The notes under the pieces are model-generated. The model saw only the letters and a program-made list of their open reading frames with translations. It was not told where the DNA came from and did not search any database. The position numbers were made by a program, and so were the translations under genes. DNA of 64,000 nt, from contig CM055096.1 of the NCBI GenBank assembly GCA_029204225.1, forward strand, positions 73,154,919-73,218,918. The letters are read 5' to 3'. How positions within the stretch are numbered: position 1 is the stretch's first letter; the number at the start of each line of letters is the position of its first letter. Of the stretch, positions 43,506 through 56,127 are shown one piece after another. The DNA is from Diphasiastrum complanatum. Taxonomy: Eukaryota; Streptophyta; Lycopodiopsida; Lycopodiales; Lycopodiaceae.

Positions 43506-45400
43506 TTCAGCTCTCGATCGAATGCCCTCTCCATCACGTCTCGACCGGATGCCCTCTCCATACCGTCTCAACCGACTACCCTCTCCAAAACCATCTCGAC
43601 CGGATGCCCTCTCCATATTGTCTCGACTGATTGCCCTCTTCATACCGTCTCGACCGGATGCCCTCTCCATCACATCTCGACTGATTGCCCTCTCCATCAC
43701 GTCTCAACTGGATGCCCTCTCCATACCGTCTCGACCGACTGCCCTCTCCAAATCCATCTTGACCGGCTACCCTCTCCATCATGTCTCGACCGGATGCCCT
43801 CTCCATCACGTCTCGACTGATTGCCCTCTCCATACCGTCTCGACCGGATGCCCTCTCCATCACATCTCGACTGATTGCCCTCTCCATCACGTCTCAACTG
43901 GATGCCCTCTCCATACCGTCTCGACCGACTACCCTCTCCAAAACCATCTCGATTGGCTACCCTCTCCATCACGTCTCGACCGGATGCCCTCTCCATATTG
44001 TCTCGACTGATTGCCCTCTCCATATTGTCTCGACCGGATGCCCTCTCCATCACATCTCGACTGATTGCCCTCTCCATCACATCTCAACCGGATGCCCTCT
44101 CCATACCGTCTCGACCGACTACCCTCTTCAAAACCATCTCGACCGGCTACCCTCTCCATCATGTCTCAACCGGATGCCCTCCCCATCACGTCTTGACTGA
44201 TTGCCCTCTCCATACCGTCTCGACCGGATGCCCTCTCCATCACATCTCGACTGATTGCCCTCTCCATCATATCTCAACCGGATGCCCTCTCCATACCGTC
44301 TCGACCGACTACCCTCTCCAAAACCATCTCGACCGGCTACCCTCTCCATCACGTCTCGACCGGATGCCCTCTCCATATTGTCTCGACTGATTGCCCTCTC
44401 CATACCGTCTCAACCGGATGCCCTCTCCATCACATCTCGACTGATTGCCCTCTCCATCACGTCTCAACCGGATGCCCTCTCCATACCGTCTCGACCAACT
44501 ACCCTCTCCAAAACCATCTCGACCGGCTACCCTCTCCATCATGTCTCGACCGGATGCCCTCTCCATTACGTCTCGACTGATTGCCCTCTCCATACCGTCT
44601 CGACCGGATGCCCTCTCCATCACATCTCGACTGATTGCCCTCTCCATCACGTCTCAACCGGATGCCCTCTCCATACCATCTCGACCGACTACCCTCTTCA
44701 AAACCATCTCGATCGGCTACCCTCTTCAAAACCATCTCGATCGGCTACCCTCTCCATCATGTCTCGACCGGATGCCCTCTCCATCACATCTCGACCGGAT
44801 GCCCTCTCCATATTGTCTCGACTGATTGCCCTCTCCATACCGTCTCGACCGGATGCCCTCTCCATCACATCTCGACTGATTGCCCTCTCCATCACGTCTC
44901 AACCGGATGCCCTCTCCATACCGTCTCGACCGACTACCCTCTCCAAAACCATCTCGACCGGCTACCCTCTCCATCATGTCTCGACCGGATGCCCTCTCCA
45001 TCACGTCTCGACCGAATGCCCTCTCCATATTGTCTCGACTGATTGCCCTCTCCATACCGTCTCGACCGGATGCCCTCTCCATCACGTCTCGCCTGATTGC
45101 CCTATCCATCACGTCTCAACCGGATGCCCTCTCCATACCGTCTCGACCGACTACCCTCTCCAAAACCAGCTCGACCGGCTACCCTCTCCAACATGTCTTG
45201 ACCGGATGCCCTCTCCATCACGTCTCACCGGATGCCCTCTCCATATTGTCTCGACTGATTGCCCTCTCCATACCGTCTCGACCGGATGCCCTCTCCACCA
45301 CGTCTCGAATGCCCTCTCCATATTGTCTCGACCGGATGCCCTCTCTAAAACAACCTCGACCGGATACCCTCTCCATCATGTCTCGACCAGATGCCCTTAA
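43506..45400. repeat. 27-bp minisatellite array with 190-bp higher-order unit
   Basis: About 70 units of the type CCGGATGCCCTCTCCAT followed by (A/C)(C/T)(C/A).(T/C)CTCGA. Variant units with CTCCAAAACCATCTCGACC (28 bp) recur at 43941, 44131, 44321, 44511 and 44701, exactly 190 bp apart (6 x 27 + 28), then less regularly. Because 27 is a multiple of three, long frames are open on both strands (for example 44255-45400 plus, 381 codons); I treat them as by-products. Confidence 0.96.
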
Positions 45401-45830
45401 CTCTCGACCTTAAGCCTCAAAACTTGACCGGATGCCCTTAAATCTCGACCTTAAGCCTCAAATCTTGACCAATGGACCCCTATTTCAAATCTCAACCGAA
45501 TGCAAATCTAGACCGGACTGACCCTGCATTAACTTTTTGACCCTTTATTAAAAAGTTCAATTCTTTTTTTGACCCTTCATTAACTTTTCGAACATTTATT
45601 AATTTCTTTTGACCCTTCACACTTTTTTTGACCCTTCCTACTTTTTCAACCCTTCGTCATTTTATCGATCTAGTTCACTTTTTCCAATCCCCAACCAATT
45701 TTTCCGATCCAACGACCCACTTCAAAGTTTTTCCAACCTCAGTCCATTTTTCGACCTCGACCAATTTTCCGACCCCATACAACACACACACAAAAAAAAA
45801 AAACTAACTTACTATTAACCAAGCCCCAAC
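45401..45830. repeat. Decaying edge of the minisatellite, TTTTTGACCCTT repeats
   Basis: The array fades into CTCGACCTTAAGCCTCAA repeated twice and then loose repeats of TTTTGACCCTTCA. No gene. Confidence 0.6.
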
Positions 45831-45854
45831 CTTACCAACTACCTTAACTATTAG

Positions 45855-46046
45855 CCAAGCCCCAACCTTATCACGTAACTTACCTATTTCCAGCCCCCTA
45901 GCACACCCAGTACCAGACAACTAACTTACATACTAACCGAATACTATTACCCAAGCCCCAACCTTATCACGTAACTTACCTATTTCCAACCCCCTAGCAC
46001 ACCCAGTACCAGACAACTAGCTTACATATTAACCAAATACTACGAT
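45855..46046. repeat. 96-bp tandem duplication
   Basis: CCAAGCCCCAACCTTATCAC starts at 45855 and 45951; both copies run to a variant of TTACATA(C/T)TAACC(G/A)AATACTA. A truncated unit precedes at 45819. Confidence 0.9.
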
Positions 46047-46189
46047 ATCCAACTAACTGATACAGTAGAAATAAAATTTTAAAAAAAAGTCAAACAAAAA
46101 AAAAGGAATCTAACATACCCATCCACCACACACCACCCTAACCAACTAACTAGTGCATATATTCAAAAACCAAAAACACATCTTACCCA

Positions 46190-47930
46190 ATGGAACACCA
46201 TACTGATCCCCATATCACAGAAGATTATCCACCAGACATGGTGTCTCCTACAGCTGAACAAATCAGACATCATAGGTTCTTCCGAATGCAATCACAAGTA
46301 CACGAACCATCTGCAAATCCATTCGATAGCAAAGAACCTCATAGAGCCGAATCTTCACGTGCACGAGCCCATTTGAAGGTGTTGAGTCCTCATAGGCCAG
46401 AACACACCTGAATGGCGCTTTTGCCACTCACAGAGCTCATCTTGAAAATCGCACACCCAAGTTGGATCTACCCAAGTACGACGGTAGTTCGAACCCTCAA
46501 CGATTCTTGCAAATATTTGAGAATGCATACGATGTGTATGGCGAAACATCTCTCGCTATGGTCCAACTATTTTCTATGACCATGCTCAATAAAGCACATG
46601 ACTAGTTTTTTAACCTCGATCGTGATGATAAGACTGATTGGTCTAATATAAAAGAGTCTTTTATCAAGCGTTTTAAGCCCTTTTGTTTATAGAGAGTCCT
46701 TTTGTCAAATTTAGTAATATCATGATGGCAAAAGAAGAATGTATACGAGACTATATTGAGCATTTCAAGGGCTTACAGAGTCAAGTACAAGACCAGCCCA
46801 CCGAATAGATGCTCATCATCTGGTTTTTTGTCAGACTTCCAACATGGATTAGACACGAGCTTAGATCCAATGATGAATATATGAGCCTAAAGCTAGCTAT
46901 GTCTGATGTCATAAAGGAAGAAGATGACGGATCCGATGTGGACGAGCCTAGGGAACGAAATTCACATCATGCAATCCATGAGTCGAAGCCAATCGAAGAT
47001 ACCCAAGATCAGCTTTGGAAACAACAGATGGAGTTGCTAAATCAACAACACCAACTACAAATGGAGAAACTCACTAAAGAGTTTTGTGACACATTGATGT
47101 CTATCCAACGTAGTATGTCGGTCAGCCAAACCCTACATAGGTACCTTATAGAAGAAAATCCATCTAGTGACCACACTGCCAGATTATGCATCCTGCTGAT
47201 CAGCTTGCCCTTCATATCAGCCTATCCAAGCACATGCCATCCAACGATATGAAGAACAATTATCACCACCTGGACATTCCTCGCATTATTACGAATATCC
47301 TCCACAGAATCCAGAACCACTAGCCATACAAGATGGTTATGCCATTATGCAAGAGCCAATGAACAACAAATGTTTCATATGTGGTGAAACCGGCCATTTC
47401 ATGGTCGAGTGTCCAGTCAAGACCAAGTACCATGCCAAGTGTTCTGACTGTGTTAGAAAACACAATTTCAAAGACTGTCCACAACAACCACCTAAGATCC
47501 TACCCGCCCGACACGTCAGCTATGACTCTCGATAGGATCCTTACAACAACACAACTCGAACACCATAGCAACCTACCGCTAAACCTGCTGCTCAGTCGAG
47601 AAGTTCCTTGCAAACTTCTACATTACCACAAAATTCACCAGTTCAAAAATAAAACAAAGACGTTATATGAAATGAGTCCTTGCAAAAAGAAAGCGAAACC
47701 GATATTCCGTCATCTGCTGCCATTTCCATCCAAGAGCAACCTCACTAGGGAATTCACAGTTTTTTTTTTGCCTTTATGCAAACTCAATTCTATATGTCTA
47801 CTACATGCTGAGACAATGTCCAAGACCTTACACAGATTTGATCATTTGATATCCCCAACAGTCGATAGGAATTCTATATCGAAATTTATTTTAATGAATC
47901 TTCAAAACAGAGGAGTACTACGGAAATAGT
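46190..47930 (+). pseudogene. Gypsy-like retrotransposon Gag, no pol visible
   Basis: Plus strand. Short N-terminal frame 46190-46411. Retrotrans_gag-like part at 46460-46690: LDLPKYDGSSNPQRFLQIFE, then a stop within HD.FFNLDRDDKTDWSNIKES and FIKRF. A 147-codon frame at 46809-47252 has a Gln-rich coiled coil (LWKQQMELLNQQHQLQMEKL). Zinc knuckle CFICGETGHFMVEC at about 47367, followed by a second Cys/His cluster (CSDCVRKHNFKDC). The layout (gag core, coiled coil, CCHC) fits Ty3/gypsy. Several stops and frameshifts. No protease, RT or integrase was found downstream; either deleted or a gag-only element. The frame after 47535 is doubtful. Confidence 0.75.
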
Positions 47931-49783
47931 ATCTTCTCCTTCCATGCATTTCAAGTTATATTGTACAACATCTGCTATCAAAGATGGTAGCTTCAATGTC
48001 ACAAATACTGCCTTGTTTTTGACAAGGGCATAATAGAGTTTTTTACTCTACCACACACTACAAGATTGCACACCTCAAGGTGCATTATCAATGTTGATGA
48101 ATGACTTTCTGCTTGACAAGTGCTCTGCAGTTTCCACCCTCCAAGTGCTCTGCAGTTTCCACCCTCTATAAAAATGGTATTTTCCTTGTTTATTTTTTGT
48201 CATTTTTTGATTTGATAGCTTTTTTTCTAACTGCATCTATTTTTTCTAGATTTGCTTTCATCAAGGATAGCCATTGAACCAAAGAAGTCTTGTAGCATAT
48301 CTCAAAAATGTATTTTCATTCATCTATCCATCTTTAGATCACCTTGTATAGAGTTTAGGATTTTTGAGCATATTCCAAGCTCCATGCCACTTTCGAGTTG
48401 ATTCATGCATCTCATTGCCATATTAGTTTTCAAGTCAATTAGAACATGATCGAGACAAATTTAGTTAAAATTTGTTCAATCTTCAGTCTAGTCGCATGTT
48501 CAACGTGTTTCAACTGCGTGTTCCAACCGACGATCCGACCTTGAGCATGCAAGTTGCCAGTAACAACATCCCCACCAACAGATTTTGGAGGGGGGGAGAG
48601 TGGATCTGCTTGGATCCACTAGGAGCAGTTACATTTCTAGCAACACCATCAGCAAGATCGACATCCAAAGTCACGAAACCAAAGACGACAAAGACAAGGC
48701 TAAAAAGACACATGGGCAATCCAAAGGGACTCAATTAGAAGAAGTACCTTAGTCACAACGAAGATTCTCTAGCAGATAGAAAGTATAAGTATTGGGAAAT
48801 TAGTCTTCTTCTTCGTCCACTCCCATGCCTATTCTATCGCCCACACCATCTACCAATGTCACCACCTTCACCCTACCTTCCATCTATCTGTTTGCCATCA
48901 TTCCACTGTTCATCTGAGAAATCCCCATTTTTCAAAGCCTGATAGTTTTACTGAAGCGGCTAAAAGATCATTGCAAATGTCTTGCATAGACTAACTACTA
49001 CCTACATTGGTTGGTCAGCCAGAAAAGAAGACCTATGAAAGCAGGCGAAGCAACAAAAAGAAATAAAGCAAAGAAGTTGAGAGGAAAGGATGAAACTTAA
49101 GCAATCGATGAGGCATATTGATCTTGATCAAAAGAAATTTGGAGGAATGATAGTCAAATCCCCTCTTATGAAGCCCGAAGATATCCAAAAGTAGTGGATC
49201 AAAGGAAGAAAGAGCTGTAGAAAAGAAAACGATAAGACAACAATGAGCCTATGGGACAAAGTGAGCAAGTAGTGGTCAAAGCTCAACATTGCAAGGGTCC
49301 AAGGCTGCAATTGTAGAACTATCAGTTCCTTCATCCTTCCACCAAACGCTTTCTCATGTTTCTCTATCGTCACCGACCCATCTGTTCAAATCTGTTTCAA
49401 CCACCAATTTGTTGATGAGTCCATTCCCTTGAAGATTGTTAACCAAGATTTGTGCAACCTACCAATCGAAGATCTTCCTCTTCTCGTCAAGAAAAGAGCA
49501 TCGACGAGACTGGGACTTCAATTGGGAGAAGAACTGAGGAAACACCCAGAAGCAGAATGGAGGACACAAGGAGTGCCAAGACAATTGATGAATATCTGGC
49601 ATGACCTCCCAGAGCACTAGCACCTACCAAAAAACCAAAAGCGAAACCATCCATGGCAGATACAAGTGACCAAAAGAAGAAAAAGAGACACGAGGGAAAC
49701 ACTCAAGCATGCAGAGTTGTGAAGCTGCTGGGAGCTCTCCAATTTTGAAGACATCATCCATTTGCAAAAATAGGACATTTTAC
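47931..49783. other. Stretch without supported gene
   Basis: No pol domain recognised although it follows a gag. A purine-rich GGAGGGGGGGAGAG at 48587-48600 followed by TGGATCTG could be a polypurine tract and LTR start, but no second copy of that LTR is present, so I do not call it. CTCTGCAGTTTCCACCCTC is duplicated at 48122-48165. Confidence 0.35.
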
Positions 49784-50684
49784 TATGGCACTTAAAAACA
49801 GACTGCTAGAACAGATCACTGCAAAACAAAAACTAAACTACAAGATCAGACTAGCCTATCATGCCACATTTCTCATAAAAAACAAGAAAACTAACTCCAA
49901 GCATTCAAGAATCAAGAAGCTCCATTTTCTTGGTTCTTGAATTTTCCAAGAAACTCAAGAAACCAAAACGTAAATGAATTTGCAAGATCTATACCACATT
50001 ATTGGCTACAAATCTCTTGGATGCTTGCAACCTACATTACTCCACCAAAACAGGAAACAAGAAACTAATTAAACTAGACAGCATTTTGATAGTCCAAGGA
50101 TCAAGAAACACTCATTTCTTGATTCTTGGATAGCCCAAGGACATCAAGAACTAGATTGTAAGAGGATATGCAAGATCTACACCACAAATCCAGCCTATTT
50201 ACTTTACCTGAATACTGATATCCTATATTAATCCACAAGAAAACAAGAAATCTAATCCACAACTACAATCCACAACCACACACAAAGGGAATGGAAGGGC
50301 AAGATCATTAATGCATCACTCAAGAAACAAGAATGATCAAGGAGCTCAAGAATGCATCAAACTCATGGAAGTTATTCTCATTTCAGCATGGAGTAGATAC
50401 ATTTACAAAAGCTTTCCTTCTACAAAGGGGAAGTCTCTTAAATAAGCAAGAGAGCTTCTTAGGTGGCATCTAGTGGCATTTCCACATTACACAAATTACA
50501 AGTGGAATTATGCTCTCCACTAGATGTCACCATCAAAAGGTAGCTCACTCTACTTTTCTAAGAGGGGCCTACCTGCATTTATTACTTTGCTTAGAAATAC
50601 TAGTTCCTACATGGTCATTCCATCTTTCGGGATTCAACATGAGGCTTACACAGTTTCTACTTGATAGTATTAACTAGTATTCCT
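49784..50684. repeat. Right arm of the ~900-bp inverted repeat
   Basis: Reverse complement of 40689-41593. The spacer between the arms is about 8.2 kb. Confidence 0.9.
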
Positions 50685-50973
50685 CGGCTCTCATACTCGG
50701 CTCTCAGTTTTCTTTCATCTCGTCTTCTTAGAAACCTCCTCGGTCTAAGGTGAGAGGTGCTATTGGGTAGCTCTAGTCGAGTATCTTGGGGATTCGTCAA
50801 AATTATCCTACATTATCCCACCCGTAATGTGTTGCAGGGACCACTGCAACCCATATTGGATGATATTGCTCTGCTTTGCATTAGCATCTTTGATCGACAC
50901 TTGGAAAAGCATAGATCCTCATTCACTTGCATAAAACCAAGTGCTTATTGTTGTCGGTCTTTACCACAAAAAA
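50685..50973. other. Short spacer between right arm and repeat X
   Basis: CTCGGCTCTCATACTCGGCT shows a short local duplication; no gene. Confidence 0.4.
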
Positions 50974-51224
50974 AAGAGCTATTTTTGGGCATTCTTGGTG
51001 TGCTTGCATGGTAGAATGATTGCAAGTGATTTCAAGAGTTCAAGAGTGTTCTAAATTTGAGTATCCATGACAGGTTGAACCATACTACAACCCCGAGAAT
51101 CTACTTCCTGATCTGGGCATTGAACCAAATCGAAATAATCAAGAACACACCCAGCTAACAACCAAAATGGAGGTAGCATAAATTGTAACAAGAAGCAAAC
51201 AAGCAAAAGCAATAGACAGACAAA
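50974..51224. repeat. Direct repeat X, right copy
   Basis: Same orientation as 41617-41849. Fuses to a copia gag fragment on its right side. Confidence 0.8.
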
Positions 51225-52277
51225 GAATCTATCTACAAAGGCATCATGATCTGATTCTTGAGTAGGCTGTGGGGCTTCTGCAGCTGCATTTGCCACTTTA
51301 TTCGACTGTCCCTTGCTATTGTTCTTGGCTTGCAGTATCCGACAATCTTGGATCTCATGGTTGGAATGCTTGCAATATCTGCAGAACAACTTCTTCTTTG
51401 TCGGCTAATTCGACTGCTCTTGATGATGTGTCAGTTTTTGATATTTCTTTGATGACTTTGGGCCTTTCTTCTTCTGCCTAGCCAAGCCTTTGTTGGTGTA
51501 TAAGGCGTGAGAGTCGACAGTCGAGGAACTAGAGGCTTCGTTCCTTCAGGTGTCTTCCTACAACAACATTGTGATGACTCTTGAAAGAGTCAGTTTGGGG
51601 TGTGTCGTGATTATCATCACCCAGCTATCGTATGAGTTTGGCAAGCTTGATAGCAGTGTCATTACTGCGTCTTGATCGTCGATGACAGATCCGACAACGA
51701 CCATTTACATCAGTAGGTTCTTGAATTGGTTGATGCGATTCTGCAGGAAATCACCATTATCATCTTGAGAGAGTAACATTTCTTCCTGAGATGTAGCTTG
51801 GAAGCTATATCTCACAGTTTGTATAATGTGCTCAAGATGTCCCAGACTTCCTTGGATGTTTGAGCTTCAGACACATGGCCAATTTGTATGTCTGATATGT
51901 GGAGGATGATCAGTGCAAAAGCTTTTCCGTCCTTCAGCTTCCATCGAGAGATTGCAGCATCGTCGGCCTCGGGTCTTGCCTTTGTACCTGTAATAATGTC
52001 ATACAACTCCTTAGCCATTAGCACAGTTTTCATCTTGAATTTCCACATATGGTAATTGGCTCCATGTCTAGATGATAGTAACAGCTATCAGTGACTTAAG
52101 TATGAAAATCTAGTGCAAATTTTCATAACAAGAAAACAAGTATCCTATCAGCTAGTAGGATCAAGTTCTGTGAGAAGCTTATCAGGCTATAGAAATAGCT
52201 CTGATGTAAAAACACTTGAGAAATCAGATGGATTCTGATATTAAAGCTCTAAAATAATCAAAGAATAGTAATATGTG
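51225..52277 (-). pseudogene. Copia F Gag fragment
   Basis: Minus strand: MWKFKMKTVLMAKELYDIIT and AQTSKEVWDILSTLYKL (51812-52048), then after frameshifts a zinc knuckle CRYCKHSNHEIQDC (51340-51380, intact C-x2-C-x4-H-x4-C) and ESDHDAF. Broken off at repeat X; no protease or pol remains. Confidence 0.85.
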
Positions 52278-52289
52278 GCTCTGATACCA
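52278..52289 (-). other. Primer-binding site of copia F
   Basis: GCTCTGATACCA, reverse complement of TGGTATCAGAGC, next to the LTR start at 52290. Confidence 0.92.
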
Positions 52290-52595
52290 TGCTGGAAAAT
52301 GGTGAGAACTGGGATGGTCCGACAAAGAAGACGGACTTGTGTTAGACAAATTGATCCTACTCCTGCTTGAAGGTTGGGTCTGAGAATTCCATCGGTGTGT
52401 GCACTATTGATAACTAAGTAGGCGAACACAATGATAAAATTAAGTTTAGAGCTAGATGCGTGGTGATAGTGGAAGCAAGAGCAAACAATCAGACAAAACA
52501 ATTAGAAAGTCAGACAGAGAGCAGAAAACATTGCAAATATTGACAGAACCTAAACGTAGAACTAGACAACCCTTTATTCAGATCAGCAAAGAAGA
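52290..52595 (-). repeat. Partial 5' LTR of copia F
   Basis: TGCTGGAAAATGG... with stretches close to copia B's LTR (GTGTGTGCACT, TAGGCGAACACAA, GAGCAAACAATCAGACAA). The far end is missing; it runs into a plus-strand gag piece near 52600. Confidence 0.75.
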
Positions 52596-52900
52596 AGTTA
52601 TTCTGCAGATACTACAAATGAACCAACCATGAGATTCAAGATTTTTGGTAAAGGTCAAGAACGATAGCAAAGCGCAATCGAATCAGAAGGCAAATGCAAT
52701 TGCGGAAGCTTTTCATTCCAAACAAGAGGTGGATCACGATGCATTCATGACAAGCCATCAAAAAGCATCGGATGACAACTTTGGATTTCTTGATTTCGGA
52801 GCCAGATGACCAGCCAGATCAACTGTTTTGTATCTTATACATCTTACAGTACCAAAAAATATGTTCACTTGGGTGACAATAGCACACATGTTATCTAAGA
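52596..52900 (+). pseudogene. Copia gag/protease fragment in opposite orientation
   Basis: Plus strand: FCRYYK..NHEIQDF (second Cys lost), then EVDHDAF and DDNFGFLDFGA, which matches the region around the knuckle and protease start of the minus-strand copy at 51.3 kb. Heavily decayed. Confidence 0.7.
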
Positions 52901-55441
52901 TTAAGGTACAATAAAATTAAGCTTTCCAAACGATCGATTCAAGCTATATGCAACAAATTGCATGCAAAAGAGAGCTCTAAACAAGCTTGATGAAAAATCC
53001 TCAATTCTCCTTGAAATTGAATGTACATAATGAGCTCCAAAATGAGTATATACATAAAGCATGAGGCTTGAGCTAATTTGACTCATTTCACATGTGTGAG
53101 ATAGTCCAGTGACTTGACCTTTGCACCCTCCTAAAGTTTCATACAAATCCATAGCCATCCAATCAAATTGCACCAACTCAAAAAAAACCTAGAATTCTGG
53201 AACTTTGAAATAATGTACTAGCCAACCTAGGCCTATCTTTCAAATGTGGGAACAATCTCCACACATGTGGAATTATCCTATGTACATAATATATGGTTTT
53301 GATCAAGATAGTATGTGCATTTTTTGTGAAAGTACTGTACTTTAGGACCATATATGGATCTACAAAAGATTCACAAGAGTGATTGGATGCTTGCTTAACA
53401 ATCTATCAAAAAACCAGACACAAAAAAGTTGATCTAGATTGGCAATTTGACAAACAACAAGCATTAACAATCAAAAGCATTGATCAACATTGAAATACGA
53501 GCCCACACATACGTGTGTACTACAGGCTATAGTACGGCCTTCAAGCTGAGAAACAAGTAGAAATTGATTTGGTTGCATTTGGATCACAAAAACTCAATGT
53601 ACATAGTGAAGTAGCTGGAGATTGCCAATGAGCTCCAAAAAAATCTATCTTCTCACTATGGGAGCTTGGAATACATAGCAAATTCGACTTCCTTTGTGAA
53701 GTTTGATGGATTTCCAGCATGTAGTAAGGAAGTTAACTCAGCCTTTTTGCCCTAAAATGAAACCCTAAACTATTTCCTAGAGTCATGCTTGGTAGATAGC
53801 TAGTTGGTCATTTTCACGTTAAATCTGATCACTTGTATTTTTCTCTTTGGTCTGCTTTACTTCACACATGTGAAGCCTCTTTGATCAATTTACTCTTAGA
53901 TTTTGATTGTTCTTGCTTGTTAGCAAAACAATGTCATTACTAACTTGCATTTAATGATGGAGATGATAATAGCAGCACATCCAATCCTTCTTGTGGATTA
54001 ATTAGATCCATTTCAGTTCTTAAATGCCTTTTATTTCTCATCTGTTCTATCTCATTTGAGACACCCTTGGAAAACATTTTCTTTTCATTCAAAATTCTAA
54101 ATCGTTGGTATATTTCGATTACAAAAGGGCAAAGAAGGTTTAGGATAAATGGATTTGATATTGTTTGTTTCCTTGATTATAATGTTGATTTGTTTTGTAA
54201 ACATATTAAAACTAAGCATCAACTGATTCTTTAGTTGAATGGACACAACATTATAAATTGTAGTCTAAACTTTATATTATTTGGTATTGTCAAGAAATTG
54301 TTGTATTTATAATTTGAACTTTAAAATTGAATATTTATAATGGTATTTGCAGCAATAAGTGATTATTTAACAAATCAATCTCGACTAAGAGAAACATGTT
54401 ATGTAGATCTACAGCGAGCCAATTTGACAAGTTATTCAAGCTTGGGAAACCAAAAGAATTTACAAAGCAAGGATTTCATGAAATGTCGTTGACTCATGTG
54501 TGTCTCCAACTTAAATAAAAAAAGTATATAAAATATTTGAATGGCTCGGGAGACGCATTCAATTTAGAGGATAAAGCTTGGAAGTCTAAAGAGATTTATT
54601 GAAAAACCATGATATGTCGCTCAAGGCTTCAAGGAGTCTAAGGTTTTTGACCATTAAACCCCCTTTAAAGACAACTAGAGTAGATGTAGGATATATGTTA
54701 GATATTTTCTTGTGCACCATTTTCTCTGTGAATAAAGATAGTTCTTCATAATAGAAATCCTCAAAGGTGAAAATATGGTGCTACCTTACGATGTTTCATT
54801 GCCAAAATAAGTCCAAAAATAGAATCCTTTTCTCTGCAACAAGTGCAAAAACAGCAAGACATTCCAAGATAATAAAGAAAATATGATAATGATATACAAG
54901 TAGGGAGAAAACTTAACAAGGATCTTACAATAAAGTTTCTTTCTTGATCATATGGGTTGAAATGCTGAATAATCGGAGTCATTACTGTGCAATGAGAAAG
55001 ATGGCTCAAGACATAGAAAAGGGATCAACACTTGGTACAAGCATCGATGGAGTGAATATATCAAGAACAAGTGGAGATCACATCAAATAACAATTTTGAT
55101 TCATATGACCATTGCATTGATACCTACCATTTTGTGCTTATTGAAAGCTTATGTGTTAGGCTAGTAGCTAGTCAATTTAACCCGTGGCTGGTTTGAGAGC
55201 CTAGAAAACTTTCTTAGAGGAGAAAATCGATATTGTATGAGTAACATGGCTGCTTACAATGAGGCCATAGATTCAATTTAAGCCATTAATGAAATACAAT
55301 TTTATGAGAATTTGCATATTTTTCAGGACTATTCTGGTTTTGTTTCGGTTGTGGCTAGTTATTGCTAGATGGCATACTACACATTCCCCTCAATCCAATC
55401 CCACTGTATTACATCACAATACAGAGGTATTTGGATGCTTC
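52901..55441. other. Gene-free AT-rich stretch
   Basis: No supported coding region, RNA gene or repeat over 2.5 kb. Probably spacer or very old transposon DNA. Confidence 0.45.
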
Positions 55442-55639
55442 TCAAGCTGGTAACAGCTCATTAAGGAAATAGTTGAGAGTGAAGCCATTCACTTCCTCTA
55501 TCTCTGAGTCTCGCCTTGCTCTCACTCTTTCTTTGAATGTTTCAAAGTTTTCATTGCCATAGTAAAAAATTGACTGCTTGATTTCGGGGTAAAATGTGCA
55601 AGTACTTAATAGCAACACAGAACCTACAACTTCATGCAC
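55442..55639 (-). other. Unassigned ORF, 65 codons
   Basis: Minus strand with a charged, plausible sequence (ETFKERVRARRDSEIEEVNG) 490 bases downstream of the MORN gene. No family recognised and no splice partner found. Could be a remnant exon or chance. Confidence 0.2.
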
Positions 55640-56127
55640 TCAAGGGTACCTTTGGCTTGTCAGAGAAAGTGAAGAATATTCACATATTGCATTTTACAAA
55701 ACTTGTGTCTCGTCAGAGACTTTTGATACCCCATCAGGAGAGCATCCGGATCTGATTTGCCAGACCTATAATCTCCAGAGCTATTTACCTCTGTAGAAGT
55801 AGAAAACTAATCGGACATTCTCTTGTAGATCTCTTAGTTGAGAGATCCATGAAAGTAGATTAAACTATATACTTAACAGTCGGTTGCTTCTTGCATTTCA
55901 TAGATGTCATGATTTCTACATGACGTAAATAGGAACTAACAAACCGAAACTTACACTTTTCAGTGTTGACACCTAGCATGAGTTGATTGTCCAGGATATG
56001 TTACAACAAAGTAGTTACATCGATCCAAGTCACAAATAGGGTACAATGATAGCTGGAGTGTGCATGCTTGAAGTTTCCGTGTATCAAGAAATGTCAGCCA
56101 CTTTTTCTTCTCTTGTTTAGGAGCAAG

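Noticed and set aside
43506-45400. Regular repeat array that might recall CRISPR
   Set aside because: There are no unique spacers between repeats, units are head to tail, and the DNA is plant nuclear.
43522-45413. Long ORFs of Ser/Pro-rich (plus) or Gly/Glu/Arg-rich (minus) repeats
   Set aside because: They arise from a 27-bp tandem repeat; frames open on both strands at once. No start context or domain supports translation.
48583-48600. Purine tract followed by TG as a possible LTR start
   Set aside because: No matching second LTR and no clear end, so the element cannot be bounded.
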